Counted from the first letter of the stretch, positions 18,715-27,846 are shown. The stretch: 64,000 nucleotides of DNA from Paenibacillus sp. JZ16 (GCF_015326965.1 NZ_CP017659.1:2294001-2358000), one strand, 5' to 3'. Numbers and translations: made by a program. The notes: generated by a model from the letters alone, not told the origin.

Positions 18715-19809
18715 TTACCGATGATTAGCGCCGACGGCTTCGGAAATATGGCTGAAGCCATCCCGTGCAAGCAGCTCCCGGAGACCGGAATGAAGCTTGC
18801 GGTTCACCTCAGGCCCTTCATAGATAAGTGCTGTATAAATCTCCACCAGGCTTGCGCCTGCGCGTATTTTGTCATAAGCATCACTTGCCGTGAAAATCCC
18901 GCCAGACCCGATAATCGGAAGGGCACCGCCGGTCTGCCTGTATATCCGGGATACAATCTCCGTCGAACGGTTACGCAGCGGTTTACCGCTAAGGCCGCCG
19001 GTTTCTTTGGCGTTACCGTGCGTCAATCCATCCCGCGATAGTGTCGTATTCGTGGCGATAATGCCGGAAACGCCGCTTGCGCTGATCGTATCCACCATGA
19101 ATTCCAGTTCCTCATCGCTCACATCCGGCGCAATCTTCACCAGAACGGCCTTCTCGCCTCCATGAATCTTCGCTTGGCGGGACATTTCGTTCTTCACGGC
19201 TTCCAGCAGGGATGACAATTCGCTCCCATGCTGAAGGCTGCGCAAGTCCGGCGTGTTCGGGGAACTGATATTGACAACAAAAAAATCGCCATACGGAAAT
19301 AAAGCTTGAATGCAAGCTTCGTAATCACCGTTGGCTTTCTCGTTCGGAGTCGCCTTGTTCTTCCCGATGTTGACGGCAACCGGGATGCGGCGTTCCTTGA
19401 GTGCGGACAGCCTCTTTGCCATCGCCTCGGCCCCTTCGTTGTTGAAGCCCATCCGATTGATGAGTGCCTCGTCAGGAGGAAGCCGGAACAATCGCGGCTG
19501 TTCATTGCCCGGTTGTCCCTTCGGGGTCACCGTGCCTACTTCCATAAATCCGAAGCCGATGGAGGAGAATCCTTTGACGGCCTGAGCGTTTTTATCCAAT
19601 CCGGCGGCAAGTCCGACCGGTGTCGGGAAATGAAGCCCGAACAGGTCTACTGCCAAATCCGGTGTTTCGCTAACACCGTACATCCCTCGCATGACAGCGT
19701 CTGCGCCAACCACGCCGGAGGCACGTCCAAGGCCGCCAACCACAAGGTGGTGAGCTTTCTCGGGATCGAGTTTGAAAAATATAGGTTTGCCTATGTTGCG
19801 GTACAGCAC
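18715..19809 (-). CDS. pyrD: Quinone-dependent dihydroorotate dehydrogenase (class 2)
   Basis: Class 2 PyrD of about 364 residues, oxidising dihydroorotate to orotate with FMN and quinone at the membrane in pyrimidine synthesis. Seen: the N-terminal helical extension typical of class 2 (IGKPIFFKLDPEKAHHLVVG), PVGLAAGLDKNAQAVKG near 66, FMEVGTVTPKGQPGN near 88, VNISSPNTPDLRSLQ near 175 with the catalytic serine characteristic of class 2, and IIGSGGIFTASDAYDKI near 305. I prefer GTG 19809, 7 nt after AGAGGAAG, over the ATG at 19827. It is away from other pyr genes and leads a small operon with relQ. Confidence 0.93.
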   Translation of the reverse strand: MLYRNIGKPIFFKLDPEKAHHLVVGGLGRASGVVGADAVMRGMYGVSETPDLAVDLFGLHFPTPVGLAAGLDKNAQAVKGFSSIGFGFMEVGTVTPKGQPGNEQPRLFRLPPDEALINRMGFNNEGAEAMAKRLSALKERRIPVAVNIGKNKATPNEKANGDYEACIQALFPYGDFFVVNISSPNTPDLRSLQHGSELSSLLEAVKNEMSRQAKIHGGEKAVLVKIAPDVSDEELEFMVDTISASGVSGIIATNTTLSRDGLTHGNAKETGGLSGKPLRNRSTEIVSRIYRQTGGALPIIGSGGIFTASDAYDKIRAGASLVEIYTALIYEGPEVNRKLHSGLRELLARDGFSHISEAVGANHR

Positions 19810-20005
19810 ATCCACTCTTCCTCTCATCCAGTTATTTCTCTATCCTTCAGTTTATCCGTTTCTGCCTCAAAAAGAAAGTTCTTCAGCATAAACCGGGCGA
19901 TCATCCCGGCGAGAAAGCGATATGGCAATTTCGGGACAAACGCCTTACAATAAAGGAAGATTGTACAAATCATTATCACGATCATGAGAGAAAGAGGGGA
20001 AGCAC

Positions 20006-20143
20006 ATGTCAGCCAAACGTAAACCTCCGACCTTGCAGCAGAAAAAAGAAGAGGTTAATAAGAAGGCCATACTATGGATCAGCTCCGGCATCGCTCTTCT
20101 TATTATCCTGATTATTGTTCTGATTGTGATCGCCCAGCCTTAA
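20006..20143 (+). CDS. Small single-pass membrane peptide (45 residues)
   Basis: Short ORF starting with ATG after AGAGGGGAAGCAC. The product has a basic N-terminus (MSAKRKPPTLQQKKEEVNKK) and one strongly hydrophobic helix (ILWISSGIALLIILIIVLIV), ending in IAQP. I do not recognise a family. Its TAA overlaps the TAA of the convergent L,D-transpeptidase gene by 3 bases (20140-20143 reads TTAA). The good RBS, charge layout and membrane helix support a real gene. Confidence 0.7.
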   Translation: MSAKRKPPTLQQKKEEVNKKAILWISSGIALLIILIIVLIVIAQP

Positions 20144-21552
20144 TCCAGCCAGTGATACACCTTGCCCGGGTTGGTCTGCCCCTGGGCAAGCTTGAGCTTG
20201 AAGCGATCTTTCGGCGTCCACAGGCCCTCGGGCAGAACCCCTTCCCGAATTTTCACAACGGTTCCCATCGGAACCAGATCAAACAGCTCCTCCACATCCT
20301 CCTTAAGCATACGGATACAGCCCTCGGATTCATTCGCTTCGATACTGTCCACGTCCAGCGTACCGTGTATGGCGTACAACGTATCGGACAGCTGCATTCC
20401 CCGCGTTCCATAGGGGCCCTTCGTGGTCCCGTTCGGATTCACAACCTTGTCATTGATATGAAAATCACCCAGCGGCGTTTTCGCTCCCCCGAGCCCGACC
20501 GCATAGTTGCGCAGCATGACGGTCCCGCTGACAACGGCTAGCCGATGATGTTTCCGGTCGATGATGACCTGAAGCGGCTGCTCAAAAAAAGGATCCCCAT
20601 TCGGCGATGTCCCCCAGTATCCCGTCTCTTTCGGATCGTTCCAAGGCGGCTGCTGCCCCGGCTGGTCCTCATGGCCGCCTGCTCCTTGGGCCTTATGCTT
20701 CATTAAAGCTCCGAACATCTCCTCCATGGCTTTCGATCGGCCGGACAGCCAATTGTTCGGATACGGCTGCGTCAATTCATTCAAGCTTTTAGGCAGGCGC
20801 CCATGCCGAGCCTTATACTGGTTGGCCGCTTCCTGCAGCACGGCCGTTTCGACTTGCAGATCCGCCCATTGCCCCGCGCTTCGCTTAAGCTTCGAACTAT
20901 CCGCAGGCTCGCATTCACACTCCAATGCCGCTCCTTCATATGGCTGGATCGCAATGGCGCCCTTTGCGTCCCGATGCAATCCGTATAAACGCTCCATGTC
21001 CTTGCTCCATAACTGCCACTTGCCGGATGGCTTCATCCCCAGTGCAACCGACCAATTCGGCAATTCCTGAGGATGCCGAAGCAATGAGGACAGTGCGCCG
21101 GCGGAATCCTTTCCCTGGCCGGAAGCAACGGCGATGTACAGCGGTTCTTTACGCGAATCCCGCTTCTCGTTGTTAGCGACCGAGGCGGATACGGGTTCAT
21201 TCGGCGGGAACACATCGGATGCAAAATCCCCCGGAACGGAGCCCGGCGCCTGGGCCGAAGGAAGAAATACGAGCAGCAACAATACCAGCGCAGCAAGCAA
21301 CCGTCGGGTTCTTTTTCGCCTGCGGTCCTTATCCTTCTCCATCTCCAATAAGCGCTGTTCGTAATTTTTCCATATATCGGACGGAACCTGGCTAAGCTCG
21401 AAGGCTTCATAGACCCCCTCCGCCTTGTTATAGCAGTAATTTGCCTTCCCCTGTTCGCCGGCCTGCTCATATTCCTTGCCGAGCAGATACCAGGCCATTT
21501 TATTATCAGGATGCGTCTCCACATATCTTTTGAGGTACAGCGAATTGTTCAT
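20140..21552 (-). CDS. L,D-transpeptidase (YkuD domain) with N-terminal cytoplasmic helical region
   Basis: Protein of 470 residues. An N-terminal TPR-like region (about 1-80: MAWYLLGKEYEQAGEQGKANYC) precedes an Arg-rich stretch and one membrane helix (LLAALVLLLLVFLPSAQA, near 85-103). The extracellular part ends in a YkuD catalytic domain (about 325-440) with DFHINDKVVNPNG, the His of YAIHGTLDV, and ESEGCIRM carrying the catalytic cysteine. Such enzymes crosslink or modify peptidoglycan. The domain order, with the enzyme on a cytoplasm-anchored stalk, is less usual than the LysM-YkuD form. ATG 21552 follows AAAAGGAGGCTCCCGA. Confidence 0.9.
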   Translation of the reverse strand: MNNSLYLKRYVETHPDNKMAWYLLGKEYEQAGEQGKANYCYNKAEGVYEAFELSQVPSDIWKNYEQRLLEMEKDKDRRRKRTRRLLAALVLLLLVFLPSAQAPGSVPGDFASDVFPPNEPVSASVANNEKRDSRKEPLYIAVASGQGKDSAGALSSLLRHPQELPNWSVALGMKPSGKWQLWSKDMERLYGLHRDAKGAIAIQPYEGAALECECEPADSSKLKRSAGQWADLQVETAVLQEAANQYKARHGRLPKSLNELTQPYPNNWLSGRSKAMEEMFGALMKHKAQGAGGHEDQPGQQPPWNDPKETGYWGTSPNGDPFFEQPLQVIIDRKHHRLAVVSGTVMLRNYAVGLGGAKTPLGDFHINDKVVNPNGTTKGPYGTRGMQLSDTLYAIHGTLDVDSIEANESEGCIRMLKEDVEELFDLVPMGTVVKIREGVLPEGLWTPKDRFKLKLAQGQTNPGKVYHWLD

Positions 21553-21638
21553 TCGGGAGCCTCCTTTTATGACATTTTTACCTCTATTATCCTGTATATC
21601 GGAATATACGCTCCAATTATGTATGAATCGTGGATACG

Positions 21639-21675
21639 AAAAAACGCCCCCTGCCTTTGTCGGGCAGAGGGCGTC
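21639..21675 (-). terminator. Terminator of ferredoxin gene
   Basis: On the minus strand GACGCCCTCTGCCC and GGCAGGGGGCGTTTTTT form a strong GC hairpin followed by six T, about 45 nt after the ferredoxin stop. Confidence 0.88.
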
Positions 21676-21718
21676 GGTATAAGTTCAAGATGGAATATCA
21701 GGGCTCGAGCGGTATTGG

Positions 21719-22054
<336 letters not shown>

Positions 22055-22145
22055 TTAGGAATACAAATAAATTTCCTCACATTTTCCGACAAAATTCAGG
22101 TGTGCTCAAAGGATATGGAGTATCTTCAACCAGCAAATAAAGCGA

Positions 22146-23477
22146 TTAATCCCGGTCCGGATCCTGCGAGATCGGCTGATCGGCATTTTTATTATCGTTC
22201 CCCAGATCCCTTACAAAATCCATCTGTAAAGATGTTCCTCTCCGCTTATGATTACGGATTAAAGACGACGGATCATCACCCAGCATGCCAGCGGTCAGCA
22301 CCGCACTTTCCCCGAATTTATTGCGCAGCTCGTCCATAACCCGGGTCAGCGATTCTTTCTTCGGCTGTTTCTCGTAATCGAACAAATCCAGCTGAATGGC
22401 GGACTCCTCCTTAGGGGCAAGCTGCTGGAGCGTAACGCCAAGCAGACGGAGCGGCTTGTCCTGCTTCCAGTGCCGATGATACAGCTCGCACGCTTCCCGG
22501 TAAATATCCTCGGTATTTTCCGTCGGAATGGCAAGATGCCTCGACCTGGTGATCGTCTTCATGTCCGGTGTACGCAGCGTGATCTGTATGCCACCGGTCA
22601 CAAGACCCTGTCTGCGGAGCCTGCGCGCTACCTGATCGCTCAAATTCAGAAGCACCCTTCTCGCCTCCTCCGCCGATGTAACATCCTGCGGAAGCGTGGT
22701 CGTGTGTCCGATCGATTTGCTCTGTTCCCGCTCTGCAACGACAGGAGCATGGTCGATGCCGCTGGCTGCCCGTTTCATCCATGACCCCATCACGCCAAAA
22801 GTCGAGGTCAGCAGGCCTTCATCGGCGGCGGCCAGCTGTCCGATCGTCTGGATATTCAGCTTGCGCAGCTTATCGGCTGTCTTGCTCCCGATGCCGAACA
22901 GCTCTGCACAAGGTCTGTTCCAGAGCACCTGCGGGACATCCCGTATCCGCAACACGGACAGCCCGTTAGGCTTCTTCATGTCAGATGCCATCTTGGCCAG
23001 CAACTTATTGGGAGCAATGCCGACGGAGCAAGGCAGCGACAGCTCCTCGCGAATACGCGCCTGAATTTCGCGGGCGATATCCAAGGGGGTGCCGAACTGC
23101 TTCGATCCCGTGATATCCAGGTAACATTCGTCAATCGAAGTCGCTTCCAGCAGCGGCGTATAAGCATAAGCTATATTCATAAATGCATTGGAATACTTGC
23201 GGTACAGATGAAAATCCGGCTGGATGATCATCAGGTCCGGGTAAATCCGCAGCGCCTGTCTCACGTTCATTCCTGTGCGTATCCCGAGGGATCGTGCCGC
23301 ATAGGAGCAAGTAACAATGACGCCTTTTCGCAGCTCGATGCTGCCTGCGACAGCCGTGGGCTTCCCCCGGTAAAGCTCCGGCTCCTCCGCTTCGTGTACC
23401 GAACAGTAAAAAGCATTCATATCCACATGTAGTATAACGCGGCCGCTGGCCGGATAATAATTGTCGATATGTCCCAC
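22146..23477 (-). CDS. dinB: DNA polymerase IV (Y family)
   Basis: Translesion polymerase of 443 residues. Seen: LHVDMNAFYCSVHEAEEP near 16 (first metal site and substrate-pocket residues), GKPTAVAGS near 40, YSAASLGIRTG-like CSYAARSLGIRTGM near 56, the second acidic site in EATSIDECYLDITGS near 108, helix-hairpin-helix ELFGIGSKTADKLRKL near 188, and little-finger residues up to about 360. A C-terminal QLDLF-like clamp motif is present (AIQLDLFDYEK near 375). The start is GTG 23477 with AAGGA upstream. No LexA box was recognised in the upstream 300 nt. Confidence 0.93.
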   Translation of the reverse strand: MGHIDNYYPASGRVILHVDMNAFYCSVHEAEEPELYRGKPTAVAGSIELRKGVIVTCSYAARSLGIRTGMNVRQALRIYPDLMIIQPDFHLYRKYSNAFMNIAYAYTPLLEATSIDECYLDITGSKQFGTPLDIAREIQARIREELSLPCSVGIAPNKLLAKMASDMKKPNGLSVLRIRDVPQVLWNRPCAELFGIGSKTADKLRKLNIQTIGQLAAADEGLLTSTFGVMGSWMKRAASGIDHAPVVAEREQSKSIGHTTTLPQDVTSAEEARRVLLNLSDQVARRLRRQGLVTGGIQITLRTPDMKTITRSRHLAIPTENTEDIYREACELYHRHWKQDKPLRLLGVTLQQLAPKEESAIQLDLFDYEKQPKKESLTRVMDELRNKFGESAVLTAGMLGDDPSSLIRNHKRRGTSLQMDFVRDLGNDNKNADQPISQDPDRD

Positions 23478-23722
23478 GCAGAATTCCTTCTTTCTTATGA
23501 TACGGTTCTTCCCTATATCATGCCCCCGTCTTTTCGCAGTCGGGTTGATGATTCTATCATTTCTATGTGTTCCATTATAACTTGTTTAGGACCTTGTGTG
23601 CCCTAACGTCTTGTTCGTAGGATCATGATCGCATAACTGCCAGCCTAACGCCTCAAGCATACTGCTCCCCTTAACACGGGTCAAGAATAAGCCCCGCGGG
23701 GTAAAGTTTGTTTTTTACTCTG

Positions 23723-23750
23723 TTACTTTCCCGCAAAGAAATGTTATAAT
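23723..23750 (+). promoter_or_regulatory. Probable SigA promoter of cimA
   Basis: TTACTT and TATAAT are separated by 16 nt, about 50 nt upstream of cimA. The rest of the 324-nt gap between dinB and cimA shows a CCCCGCGGGG palindrome at about 23693-23703 but no T-box or riboswitch signature that I could recognise. Confidence 0.6.
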
Positions 23751-23801
23751 ACAAAATTATAAACAATGCGGTCCAATCCCGGACACCCAAAGGAGGACAT
23801 C

Positions 23802-25418
23802 ATGTCTAAGTCCATTTCCATCTTTGATACGACACTTCGCGACGGAACCCAAGGCGAAGGAATCAGCTTGTCGGCGGACGACAAGGTCAAAATCGCCAAG
23901 AAACTCGATGCTCTTGGTGTTCATTATATTGAAGGCGGTATCCCGGGAAGCAACAGCAAGGACATCGAATTTTTCAAAAGAGTCCAGGATCTCGGCTTAA
24001 CCTCAAAAGTAACCGCCTTTGGCAGCACTCGCCGCAAAGGCTCCATCGCCGATCAGGATGCCAATCTGCTTCGAATTCTGGAATCCGGCGTTTCTGCGGC
24101 CACTTTGGTCGGGAAGTCATGGGATTTCCACGTCCACACCGCGCTTCAGACGACACTGGAAGAGAATCTGGCCATGATCTATGATTCCATCGCATTCCTG
24201 AAGCAAAAGGGCCTCGAAGTGATTTTTGATGCCGAGCACTTTTTTGACGGATATAAGAACAATCCCGAATACGCTGTTGCCGTATTGTCCAAGGCTCGGG
24301 AGGCAGGTGCTGATTGGCTTGTCATGTGCGATACGAACGGCGGCAGTCTTCCGCACGAGATCTCGAACATCGTGGCATCTTTAGCGGGTCCATTATCTGG
24401 CGCTCCGCTCGGCATTCACACCCATAACGATTGCGAGCTTGCCGTTGCCAACACGCTAAGTGCCGTACAGGCAGGTGTCCAGCATGTGCAAGGAACGATG
24501 AACGGTTACGGGGAACGCTGCGGGAATGCCAACCTGTGCTCCATCATTCCGAATCTGCAGTTGAAGCTGGGATACGAGTGCATCGGAGACGATAACCTCC
24601 GCACGCTGACGAACACCGCACGATATATCAGTGAAATCGCCAACGTCAATATGCCTGTCAACCAGCCGTATGTCGGTAACGCTGCCTTTGCCCATAAGGG
24701 AGGCATCCATGTTTCGGCGATCCTGCGCGATTCCAGAACGTACGAGCATATCGAACCGGAGAAAGTCGGAAACAAGCAGCGCGTGCTGGTGTCCGAGCTT
24801 GCAGGACAGAGCAACATCGTATCGAAGGCACAAGACATGGGTCTTAACTTTGATCCGGCTAGTGAACAATCCAAGCTTATTATCGGAAAGATCAAGGATC
24901 TTGAGCATGAAGGATATCAATTCGAGGGGGCAGACGCTTCCCTGGAGCTGCTGCTTCGAGAAGCGAACGGAGAGTTTAAGGAACTGTTTACCTTCGAATC
25001 CTTCAAAATGCTCGTAGAGAAGTCAGCCGGCCAGCCGGTTGTTTCCGAAGCCTTTGTCAAAGTCAACGTTGCCGGTGAGAGCATCTACACCGCAGCGGAA
25101 GGCAACGGCCCGGTCAATGCGCTAGACAACGCGCTGCGTAAAGCGCTGGTCCAATACTTCCCGACACTCAAGGAAATGCATCTTGCTGACTATAAGGTCC
25201 GGGTGCTGGATGACAAGGATGCGACGGCAGCCAAAGTACGGGTGCTCATCGAGTCCAAGAACTTTGAGAACTCCTGGAACACCGTCGGGGTTTCCAGCAA
25301 CGTCATTGAGGCGAGCTGGGAAGCGCTGGTTGACAGTATGCGTTATGCGCTGCTCGGTCAAATCTCACCGGAGCAGGTACATGAGTCCGCGGCAAGGCAA
25401 GGGTTGGTTAATCACTAA
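23802..25418 (+). CDS. cimA: (R)-citramalate synthase
   Basis: DRE-TIM metallolyase-family enzyme of 538 residues that condenses acetyl-CoA and pyruvate to citramalate, a route to 2-oxobutyrate and isoleucine. Seen: IFDTTLRDGTQGEGISLS at residues 6-23, GSTRRKG near 70, DFHVHTALQTT near 105, GIHTHNDCELAVANTLSA near 205 with metal-binding His, NGYGERCGNANLCSIIPNL near 235, and a C-terminal LeuA-type regulatory domain from about 390. This form is usually distinguished from 2-isopropylmalate synthase by GTQGEG near the start. ATG 23802 follows AAAGGAGGACATC. It is monocistronic and ends at a terminator. Confidence 0.92.
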   Translation: MSKSISIFDTTLRDGTQGEGISLSADDKVKIAKKLDALGVHYIEGGIPGSNSKDIEFFKRVQDLGLTSKVTAFGSTRRKGSIADQDANLLRILESGVSAATLVGKSWDFHVHTALQTTLEENLAMIYDSIAFLKQKGLEVIFDAEHFFDGYKNNPEYAVAVLSKAREAGADWLVMCDTNGGSLPHEISNIVASLAGPLSGAPLGIHTHNDCELAVANTLSAVQAGVQHVQGTMNGYGERCGNANLCSIIPNLQLKLGYECIGDDNLRTLTNTARYISEIANVNMPVNQPYVGNAAFAHKGGIHVSAILRDSRTYEHIEPEKVGNKQRVLVSELAGQSNIVSKAQDMGLNFDPASEQSKLIIGKIKDLEHEGYQFEGADASLELLLREANGEFKELFTFESFKMLVEKSAGQPVVSEAFVKVNVAGESIYTAAEGNGPVNALDNALRKALVQYFPTLKEMHLADYKVRVLDDKDATAAKVRVLIESKNFENSWNTVGVSSNVIEASWEALVDSMRYALLGQISPEQVHESAARQGLVNH

Positions 25419-25433
25419 GGATGTATCCAATAT

Positions 25434-25481
25434 AAAAAGCGCGTATCCGCCATGTATGCACATGGAGGCCGCGCTTTTTTG
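25434..25481 (+). terminator. Terminator of cimA
   Basis: AAAAAGCGCG pairs with CGCGCTTTTTT, with an inner stem CCATGT/ACATGG and T-run; it lies between the convergent cimA and thioredoxin-like genes. Confidence 0.88.
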
Positions 25482-25508
25482 GTGTTTCAGCCGCTCTTCG
25501 CTTCACAA

Positions 25509-26060
25509 TTAATTCAACAACTTAGCTATCTTTTTGCGAAGATCCTTGGGATCCGGAGCGCCAAGAATGATTTCCTGGATCACGCCGTTTCGATCAATCA
25601 GCACATTCGTCGGGAAGACCTGACCTTTATACAGCTCCTCGAACACTTCTCCTTTCGGATCAAGAAGTATTGGATACCGGAGTTCAAAATCCTTAACGAA
25701 TTGACGCGCTTTCTTCTCATTATCATACTTGGACACGTTCACGCCGTAGATTTCCAGCTCATCTGCATATTCCTCCGCCAGCTTATCGAGCTCCGGGGCT
25801 TCTTGCTTGCACGGCTCACACCAAGATGCCCAGAAATTGACAACCATCGCTTTATCGCGTGCTCCGCCGCCGGCATATGTCTTGTCGTCCATCCCCTTCA
25901 GGGTGAAGGTAGGGGCAAGCAGTCCGGCTTTGGCGCCTGTCTCCGTCGGGAGCGGCTTCTCCTGCGTGAAGACAGCCTGGATATTGTCGCCGGCTTGGTT
26001 ATAGATTACAGCGCCTGCCGCTACAACCAGCAGAACGAGGATGATGATGTTTCGTTTCAT
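25509..26060 (-). CDS. ResA/TlpA-like thiol-disulfide oxidoreductase
   Basis: Membrane-anchored thioredoxin-fold protein of 183 residues. One N-terminal helix (NIIILVLLVVAAGAVIY) is followed by an extracytoplasmic TlpA domain with APTFTLKGMDDKTY near 48, the redox motif WCEPC in VNFWASWCEPCKQEAP near 78, and the cis-proline loop QVFPTNVLIDRNG near 147. It likely reduces disulfides, for instance in cytochrome c maturation, as ResA does; no resBC or ccd genes are next to it, so the partner is open. It is a single gene whose upstream region contains the 26099-26455 repeat. Confidence 0.88.
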   Translation of the reverse strand: MKRNIIILVLLVVAAGAVIYNQAGDNIQAVFTQEKPLPTETGAKAGLLAPTFTLKGMDDKTYAGGGARDKAMVVNFWASWCEPCKQEAPELDKLAEEYADELEIYGVNVSKYDNEKKARQFVKDFELRYPILLDPKGEVFEELYKGQVFPTNVLIDRNGVIQEIILGAPDPKDLRKKIAKLLN

Positions 26061-26098
26061 AGATATAGGTTCCTTTGCTAAACTTAGTTATAGAGGTT

Positions 26099-26455
26099 GT
26101 TCAAAAAGTCCGCTTTTGATAAGAAAACCTCTATCGAGGCCACTTCAAGGATGAGCGACCGCGATGCATAGGTAGGTTTTCTTGCGATATAGAATTTCAT
26201 CAGTTCCACTGATAACTCATAAATTCTATATCTAACACGAAGCGAATCAGGAAGCAGCTCGGCATCGAATCTTGAATTCAGCCGGGCCTAAGCAGTTGCT
26301 TCCGAAGTATGTTTCCTGCGGAAACATTTCAGGTGCTCACGTACCCAAACGTACGCTCCGCTCCTGACGTCCCTAGCTTCATCCAACTGAAGCGTTTTGA
26401 AAAAACGCACATCGAAAGCATAAGCTTCGGTGCTGAAAATCGACCTTTTTGAACA
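26099..26455. repeat. MITE-like element with terminal inverted repeats and several internal hairpins
   Basis: The ends are GTTCAAAAAGTC (26099-26110) and GACCTTTTTGAAC (26443-26455), inverted repeats with a single extra base. Inside are a perfect 11-bp inverted repeat ATATAGAATTT/AAATTCTATAT (26187-26197 and 26221-26231) around a small TCAGT/ACTGA hairpin, ATGTTTCC/GGAAACAT (26309-26316 and 26320-26327), and GCGTTTT/AAAACGC near 26391. No convincing coding frame was found. It fills the 480-nt gap between the ResA-like and JAMM genes. I recall similar ends as dispersed repeats in Paenibacillus, but cannot confirm that here. Confidence 0.7.
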
Positions 26456-26540
26456 CGCACTTATAGTCCCTATTGTACCCTGAAACCCTGATCTTTCAAA
26501 CACGTGATCAACTCTAAAATATAGCCCGGGAGGGAAAAAG

Positions 26541-27074
26541 ATGAACCCGTCTGACATGGCCCTGGAACAGCTTCTGCTGCACGCGGCCGTACAACAGCAT
26601 ATATCGGACTATACGTATGATTGTCTGCCACAGGAAGCTTGTGGTGTCCTTATCGGGCACTCCAGCGCAGCAAGGCGATCAGTAACCGTTACGCAATTTA
26701 TCCCCATAAAAAATACAGCGGAGTTTCCGCTGCATTCTTTTCATCTGGACCCTGTTCAATGGACCCGCTTGGTGTTAACTGAAAAAGGAATTGTCGGATT
26801 GTTTCACAGTCACCCGGATACATTCCCTGAGCCGTCCGGCCAGGATCTGCTGCAGCTTCAGTCCTTCGGCGGATTGCTCCAGGTGTATGCCATCGGATCT
26901 CCTGCAGCTCCAAACGCTCCCGATTCAAAACCATTACAGCTTCAAACTTACAAAATTATTCGAGGACAAGAGACCTCAGAATTATTCAGCAATCTGCCGA
27001 CACATTCCTGGGTGCGGCAGGAATCGGAATTCTATTCCCTCGCCCCGATTCCTTGCAAGATCATATCAGAATAA
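26541..27074 (+). CDS. JAMM/MPN-domain metallopeptidase
   Basis: Prokaryotic JAB-domain protein of 177 residues. All JAMM zinc-site elements are visible: the upstream Glu (PQEACGVLIG, E32) and HSHPDTFPEPSGQD near residue 93, giving the HxH...S..D pattern. Such proteins remove ubiquitin-like or sulfur-carrier tails from proteins, as in cysteine or thiamine pathways, or act as Mec+-type hydrolases. No ubiquitin-like or E1-like gene is nearby, so the substrate is unknown. ATG follows GGGAGGGAAAAAG. It converges with the exonuclease gene 31 nt away without an obvious terminator. Confidence 0.88.
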   Translation: MNPSDMALEQLLLHAAVQQHISDYTYDCLPQEACGVLIGHSSAARRSVTVTQFIPIKNTAEFPLHSFHLDPVQWTRLVLTEKGIVGLFHSHPDTFPEPSGQDLLQLQSFGGLLQVYAIGSPAAPNAPDSKPLQLQTYKIIRGQETSELFSNLPTHSWVRQESEFYSLAPIPCKIISE

Positions 27075-27105
27075 TAAGCTATCGCGGCATCCATCTTATT
27101 CGCGG

Positions 27106-27846
27106 TTACGCCTCGCTTAGATAGACATACAAATCTCCAAGCGTGGTTGCATGGCCGCGCGCCTGAATTTCTTTCATATAATCCGCCCACAGACGGGCAG
27201 TCATTCGCGCGTCGGACAGAGCATGATGCCGGCCCTCCACCGGAATGCCGCTGCTCCGTAGCAGCTCATCCAGACTGTAGTCCTTCTGCTCAGGATATAA
27301 TCTCTGCGCGAGCATCATCGTATCAAGGAGCCGATGGGTTAATCGAACCTTTGACGTCTTCCACAAGGCTGCGTTCAGGAATCCGCGGTCATGCGCAGCC
27401 GCATGGGCAACAAGCACCCTGCCTCCTATAAAAGCCATAAAATCATGCAGCCCCTCCATTAAGGGCGGGGCTGCATCAACCATATGCTGCGTAATTCCTG
27501 TCAGCTCAGCAATGAATGGGGGAACAGGAGCACCGCTGTTAACAATCATATGAAAGGTTTCGTTCTCGATCACTTGCTCGCCGATGACCTTGATAGCACC
27601 GAATGACAAAATTTCATCGCCGTGCTGGTGATTGAACCCCGTCGACTCCAGATCAAACACAACAACCTCCAGCTCGTCCAGCGGGGTACCCAGAACCTCC
27701 GGCCTCCGGTTATCCTTCATCTGGGATCGGATGAACGCCAGCTGCTGCGCCGTCTGCGCCCCGCGCATAGAGGCGATGGCAGAATTAAAGTTACCCGAAC
27801 GGAGGGATCTCCAGAAGCCCCCGTTCGATTGTCCCGGTTCAGTCAT
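27106..27846 (-). CDS. DnaQ-like DEDDh 3'-5' exonuclease
   Basis: Exonuclease-domain protein of 246 residues. The DEDDh acidic residues are visible: VFDLESTGFNHQ near 63 (D, E), the VAHAAAHDRGFLNAALW segment near 153 (D), and HHALSDARMTARLW near 216 (H, D). A roughly 55-residue helical N-terminal part precedes the catalytic domain. It resembles PolC/DnaQ epsilon-type nucleases but is not attached to a polymerase. The start overlaps the stop of the DUF294 gene (ATGA), a pairing that I know from other bacteria where the two are fused or adjacent. A proofreading, repair or nucleotide-turnover role is possible. Confidence 0.9.
   Translation of the reverse strand: MTEPGQSNGGFWRSLRSGNFNSAIASMRGAQTAQQLAFIRSQMKDNRRPEVLGTPLDELEVVVFDLESTGFNHQHGDEILSFGAIKVIGEQVIENETFHMIVNSGAPVPPFIAELTGITQHMVDAAPPLMEGLHDFMAFIGGRVLVAHAAAHDRGFLNAALWKTSKVRLTHRLLDTMMLAQRLYPEQKDYSLDELLRSSGIPVEGRHHALSDARMTARLWADYMKEIQARGHATTLGDLYVYLSEA

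Noticed and set aside
23478..23640. LexA box before dinB
   Set aside because: No match to CGAAC-N4-GTTCG-like dyad could be found; GTTCG at about 23613 stands alone.
23485..23801. T-box or leucine/isoleucine leader before cimA
   Set aside because: No T-box core, no specifier structure and no leader peptide rich in Ile/Val/Leu found; only a simple promoter and a small GC palindrome.
26288..26557. Minus-strand ORF inside the repeat element
   Set aside because: It crosses hairpins and the RBS of the JAMM gene and has no recognisable product.
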